NCBI GenBank assembly: GCA_034509735.1
Contig: JACGWO010000012.1
Location: 27,743,188 to 27,807,187, forward strand
DNA: 64,000 bases
Direction of reading: 5' to 3'
Origin: Sesamum alatum
Taxonomy: Eukaryota; Streptophyta; Magnoliopsida; Lamiales; Pedaliaceae
Made by a program: the position numbers and the translations under genes. Shown here piece by piece: positions 61,060-64,000 of the stretch (position 1 is the first letter of the stretch; every line of letters begins with the position of its first letter). Under the pieces are notes generated by a model. The model was not told where the DNA came from. It saw only the letters and a list, made by a program, of their open reading frames with translations, and searched no databases.

Positions 61060-61116
61060 AAGTGGCCCAAAATAGTGGAGAGAAAGAATAGATAGTGGCA
61101 TAACCGCCTTAACCGT
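61060..61116 (+). promoter_or_regulatory. ROD1-like germline module upstream of DUO1
   Basis: Within 57 bases lie three matches to DNGTGGV, namely AAGTGGC (61060), TAGTGGA (61073) and TAGTGGC (61093). They are followed by two tandem matches to YAACYGY, TAACCGC (61101) and TAACCGT (61110). This is the composition I recall for the eudicot Regulatory region of DUO1 (ROD1). There the GTGG motifs give male-germline expression and the MYB sites mediate positive feedback by DUO1. The module ends about 270 bases before the DUO1 ATG. Confidence 0.8.
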
Positions 61117-61329
61117 CATTTCCCTTCCCACACACACACACACACACTAGAATCTTGATAATAATAATAGTAGAAATAGGGAAGAAAAGAGAGAAAAATA
61201 TCCCCTGTTCCTGTTCCTGTTCCGGATACTAACATCCGCAGACCAAAAATCTAGCACAACAAAAGATTCTTGCATGCAAATTACACTAAGAATTCAGTCT
61301 TTCCATTTCTTTCTGCCAAAATTTGTGTT

Positions 61330-61331
<2 letters not shown>

Positions 61332-61362
<31 letters not shown>
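61332..61362 (+). repeat. (TA)n microsatellite just upstream of the DUO1 start
   Basis: An uninterrupted run of about 31 bases of alternating TA ends 25 bases before the ATG at 61388. It lies between the ROD1-like module and the coding start, so it may overlap the TATA region or the leader. Length is likely to vary among accessions. Confidence 0.9.
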
Positions 61363-61364
<2 letters not shown>

Positions 61365-61387
61365 TTTGAGTGTTGAAAGTGAAGTAA

Positions 61388-62930
61388 ATGGTGGTGGAAG
61401 GGAAGAGGAGAATGGCGCATCACAATGGGGAGTTAAAGAAAGGGCCATGGAAAGCAGAAGAGGATGAGGTGCTCGTAAATCATGTTAAACGATTCGGCCC
61501 CAGAGACTGGAGCTCCATTCGATCCAAAGGTCTTTTGCAGAGGACTGGGAAATCCTGCCGCCTCCGTTGGGTCAACAAACTCCGACCCAACTTGAAGAAG
61601 TATGCGCTCAAGACTGCTTTTTGTGTGTTTGAATTTGATATGTGTTGCAGGCGGAAAAAATGCTTTCTTTCTTGCTCTTGTTCAGTGAATTTTCTGGTTG
61701 TTGTGTGTGAATTTGATGATAATGAAGTCAGCATCCTGCATATTTGATGTTAACTTGTGCTGAGTAAATGTTTGAGTATATTGAGTTTGATATGTGTATG
61801 ATAAAATGCCTAAGCAATTCTTGGATATGATAAGGGTTCTTATAGTTCTTTTAGCTGGTCTTATTATTTAAGCATATCTATATTAGCAAAAGGTTATATG
61901 TTTGCTGATGGGATCTGTTTTTCGTCTACTGTTCTTTGTTCCCCGTATGCCATCAGTGGGGTGAAGTTTTCGGCGGAGGAGGAGAGAACAGTGATTGAAC
62001 TGCAAGCGCAATTCGGCAACAAATGGGCCAAAATTGCTACTTATTTGTCCGGAAGAACAGATAATGATGTGAAGAATTTCTGGAGCAGCAGGCAGAAGAG
62101 GCTGGCAAGAATTCTGCAGACCTCTGCACCGTCGTCCAGCAACTCACCGAAGAATTCCAAGGAAGCCAAAGCCCCGGCTTTTCACGATGTTCGCTCCTTA
62201 GAGGTCAGAGAGAAGCTTATTCTTTTCACAGCTGATACTTTAACTAACAATTTTACTTGAGTTTCTTGATTTATAAGCTGCTGATTTATTTGGTTGTCAG
62301 TCTGATGATCATTCTTTACTCCAAAATGCTCTTATAACAAGGAGATTGATGATAGTAAAAGTGGTTGTGGAGTAAAGTTCATTGCAGTAGTTCTTCTGAA
62401 ACTCATGGGATTTGTCATATTTTCAGGCATCCAAGTTCAGCTCATCAACAGAGGAAGAATCAGGGACAAACTCACAGTCTTGCTCATCACCTCATATCGG
62501 TGACTCTGAGATGATCAAGATGGTACCGTTACCCGACCTAGGACAGTATCCAGGCCTGCTCGCTTACGAGCACAGCCTGTTCCAATTCAACTACACTCCT
62601 TCCGACAAGAACACGCTCATGGAGCCACAATCCCATCTCTCATTTCCATCTATCCCACAACTGCAACCGGACTTCCCTCTGCCACTAGAAAGCCAAGACT
62701 TCATCACTAGACTTGATCATACATTTTTGGACGTTTTTGAGCTTGCCGGTGGATCTGCATTAGGCACTGCACAGCTTCCTATGGCGCCATCTTTTCTTGG
62801 ACCTGAAATAGCTAAAAACGGAGAAACGTCCTGCGCGGTGATGACTCCCAACAGTTTCATCGATGACTTCCCACCTATCGACATGTTCGATGATATAGAG
62901 CCGCTTCCAAGCCCATCAGAATGGTCTTAG
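61388..62930 (+). CDS. DUO1: DUO1-type R2R3-MYB male-germline regulator
   Basis: Exons: 61388-61599, 61957-62203 and 62427-62930, in phase, give 320 residues (an in-frame ATG at 61412 would give 312; the Arabidopsis protein has 300 as I recall). The R2 repeat (about 17-71) is KKGPWKAEEDEVLVNHVKRF, GPRDWSSIRSKGLLQRTGKS, then LRWVNKLRPNLKN across the splice. The R3 repeat (72-124) includes KFSAEEERTVIELQAQFGNK and GRTDNDVKNFWSSRQKRLAR. These blocks are diagnostic of DUO1. The acidic C-terminus, DDFPPIDMFDDIEPLPSPSE, matches the DUO1 activation end. In Arabidopsis DUO1 is required for generative-cell division and sperm differentiation, and it switches on sperm genes. Regulation is inferred from the ROD1-like module and the miR159 site. 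Confidence 0.95.
61508..61528 (+). promoter_or_regulatory. miR159 target site within the DUO1 R2 codons
   Basis: The 21 bases from TGGAGCTCC to GATCCAAA encode W41-S-S-I-R-S-K47. Against miR159 as I recall it, 18 positions form Watson-Crick pairs, two form G:U wobbles (miRNA positions 8 and 20) and one is mismatched (position 12). Positions 1-7 and the 9-11 cleavage region pair fully. Arabidopsis DUO1 carries a miR159 site at these same codons. Confidence 0.85.
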
Positions 62931-63616
62931 GTAGCTCTTTTAACATGAGATCTAACAAGTAGTTGTTTCTTGCTAATTTTTTTGTATGTGAACTAAAATT
63001 CTCATCATAGGTAATGTTGTTGACCAGGGATTGACACTCTTTTTACCTGCCATTTTTGCAACTGTTTTTCCTCTTCTCTTCATTCCTGTCTTACATTTTC
63101 TTCACACTGTTACTTTAAGGCACTCATTAAGTATAAATGGGTTAGGCTCATAATTTAATCCACTTCTTTTGGATTAAGAAAACAGTAAGCCTGCTTAAAT
63201 TCTTGTCTTCAATACTTAATTTCAATATCCAGTTTCAACATAATTTTTAAAAATATTTTTAATATTAGTTAAAATAGGAACAAAATGAAATTAGATCCGG
63301 TTTCAATACGCACATTTTGACATACTATACACATTGGTATTATATCAAATCAGTTCTCTCTCTCTCTCTCTCTTCTCTAATATCTTATTTGTTTAATTTT
63401 GTCCTTCCTTATTTCTTATATCACTTTCTTATCTAAGTTTTAATTTTTCCATCTCTTATTTTATTAATCGTTTTGTTTTATTTAATTTTTATTTATTTTT
63501 TATTCACTTATCATAAATCAGTAAATAATACTTTTAAAAAGTTAATTTCATAACAGATTTTAATGAGCCTTCACAAGTTTAATTAAAAAATTAAGCACAC
63601 ACATCGGACGTACAGG
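62931..63616 (+). other. DUO1 3' flank, no further gene
   Basis: Probable 3' UTR followed by AT-rich intergenic DNA with a CT run near 63355-63373. Nothing else is recognised. Confidence 0.6.
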
Positions 63617-63928
63617 TAGTGTTACTACCATATTACTTGAGGATGATGATTACACACGTTATGTGCACATGCACAACAGCTTCAGACACAAAACAACCGT
63701 CGAAGTTTTTTTTATATATTTAACAAATTGTACCAAAAACGAAATATAAAAGAAAATAAATACATATAGTGTTGATACCATATTACTTGAGGATGATGAT
63801 TACACACATTATGCCCACATGCACAATTCATGCGCGCCTGCTTCAGACACAAAACAACAATTGAAGCTTTCTTATATTTATTTAATAAATTATACCAAAA
63901 ACGAAACGTAAAAGAAAATAAATACATA
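63617..63928 (+). repeat. Imperfect tandem duplication, 150-162-bp unit
   Basis: Unit 1 (63617-63766) and unit 2 (63767-63928) both run from TAGTGTT(A/G)(C/A)TACCATATTAC through CTTCAGACACAAAACAAC to AAAAGAAAATAAATACATA. Unit 2 has an extra TTCATGCGCGCCTG. The repeat spawns a minus-strand frame that is not a gene. An (AAT)n run follows at about 63943-63961. Confidence 0.85.
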
Positions 63929-64000
63929 AAACAAACAAAAGAACAATAATAATAATAATAATGTATCGAAACAACAAAAACTACAACAGTTCTATTAATC

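Noticed and set aside
62560..62610. Second miR159-like site around the codons for EHSLFQF in DUO1 exon 3
   Set aside because: Only the outer bases align (GAGC...TCCAA); the centre has many mismatches, whereas the site at 61508 pairs almost fully.

Overview
The window is nuclear DNA from a flowering plant, almost certainly a eudicot. The evidence is AT-rich intergenic DNA, GT-AG introns with T-rich acceptors, long introns and leaders, several classes of plant MITE, and nine genes whose products belong to plant families. No marker fixes the genus. There are no bacterial features and no CRISPR array.

Layout. (1) 1-5.1 kb, minus: an ARABIDILLO F-box/armadillo gene whose 3' end lies beyond the left edge. 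(2) 5.1-10.6 kb: repeats, namely a poly(A)-tailed retro-insertion, an LTR-like block, a PIF/Harbinger-type MITE, a decayed LINE and a MULE-type MITE. (3) 10.67-15.47 kb, plus: CAT9 amino acid transporter, 8 exons. (4) 16.49-19.20 kb, minus: FKBP20-2 thylakoid-lumen immunophilin, 7 exons. (5) 20.02-22.54 kb, minus: PTPMT1-type dual-specificity phosphatase, 6 coding exons. (6) 23.2-29.3 kb: repeats. (7) 29.29-31.05 kb, minus: intronless DUF761 membrane protein. (8) 32.64-35.47 kb, plus: ARPC5 subunit of the Arp2/3 complex. (9) 38.30-39.96 kb, minus: HAT3-like class II HD-Zip factor. (10) 40-55.6 kb: a gene-free stretch rich in perfect G-boxes, with two near-identical inverted MULE-MITEs. (11) 55.70-56.98 kb, plus: DUF1639 protein. 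(12) 61.39-62.93 kb, plus: a DUO1 male-germline R2R3-MYB. The exon joins of the eight complete genes were checked for phase and give uninterrupted frames; the six ARABIDILLO exons inside the window also join in phase.

The genes are not a pathway. What links them is apparent microsynteny: ARABIDILLO, FKBP20-2, a DUF761 protein, HAT3, a DUF1639 protein and DUO1 match, from memory, a run of neighbours near At3g60350-At3g60460 in Arabidopsis. CAT9, PTPMT1 and ARPC5 are interspersed here.

The two most informative regulatory signals are at DUO1. A compact upstream module carries three DNGTGGV motifs followed by tandem YAACYGY motifs, as described for the ROD1 germline module. A near-perfect miR159 target lies inside the R2 MYB codons. 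Six complete MITEs have mutually related ends, and all are flanked by exact or near-exact 9-bp target duplications, which assigns them to the Mutator-like superfamily.
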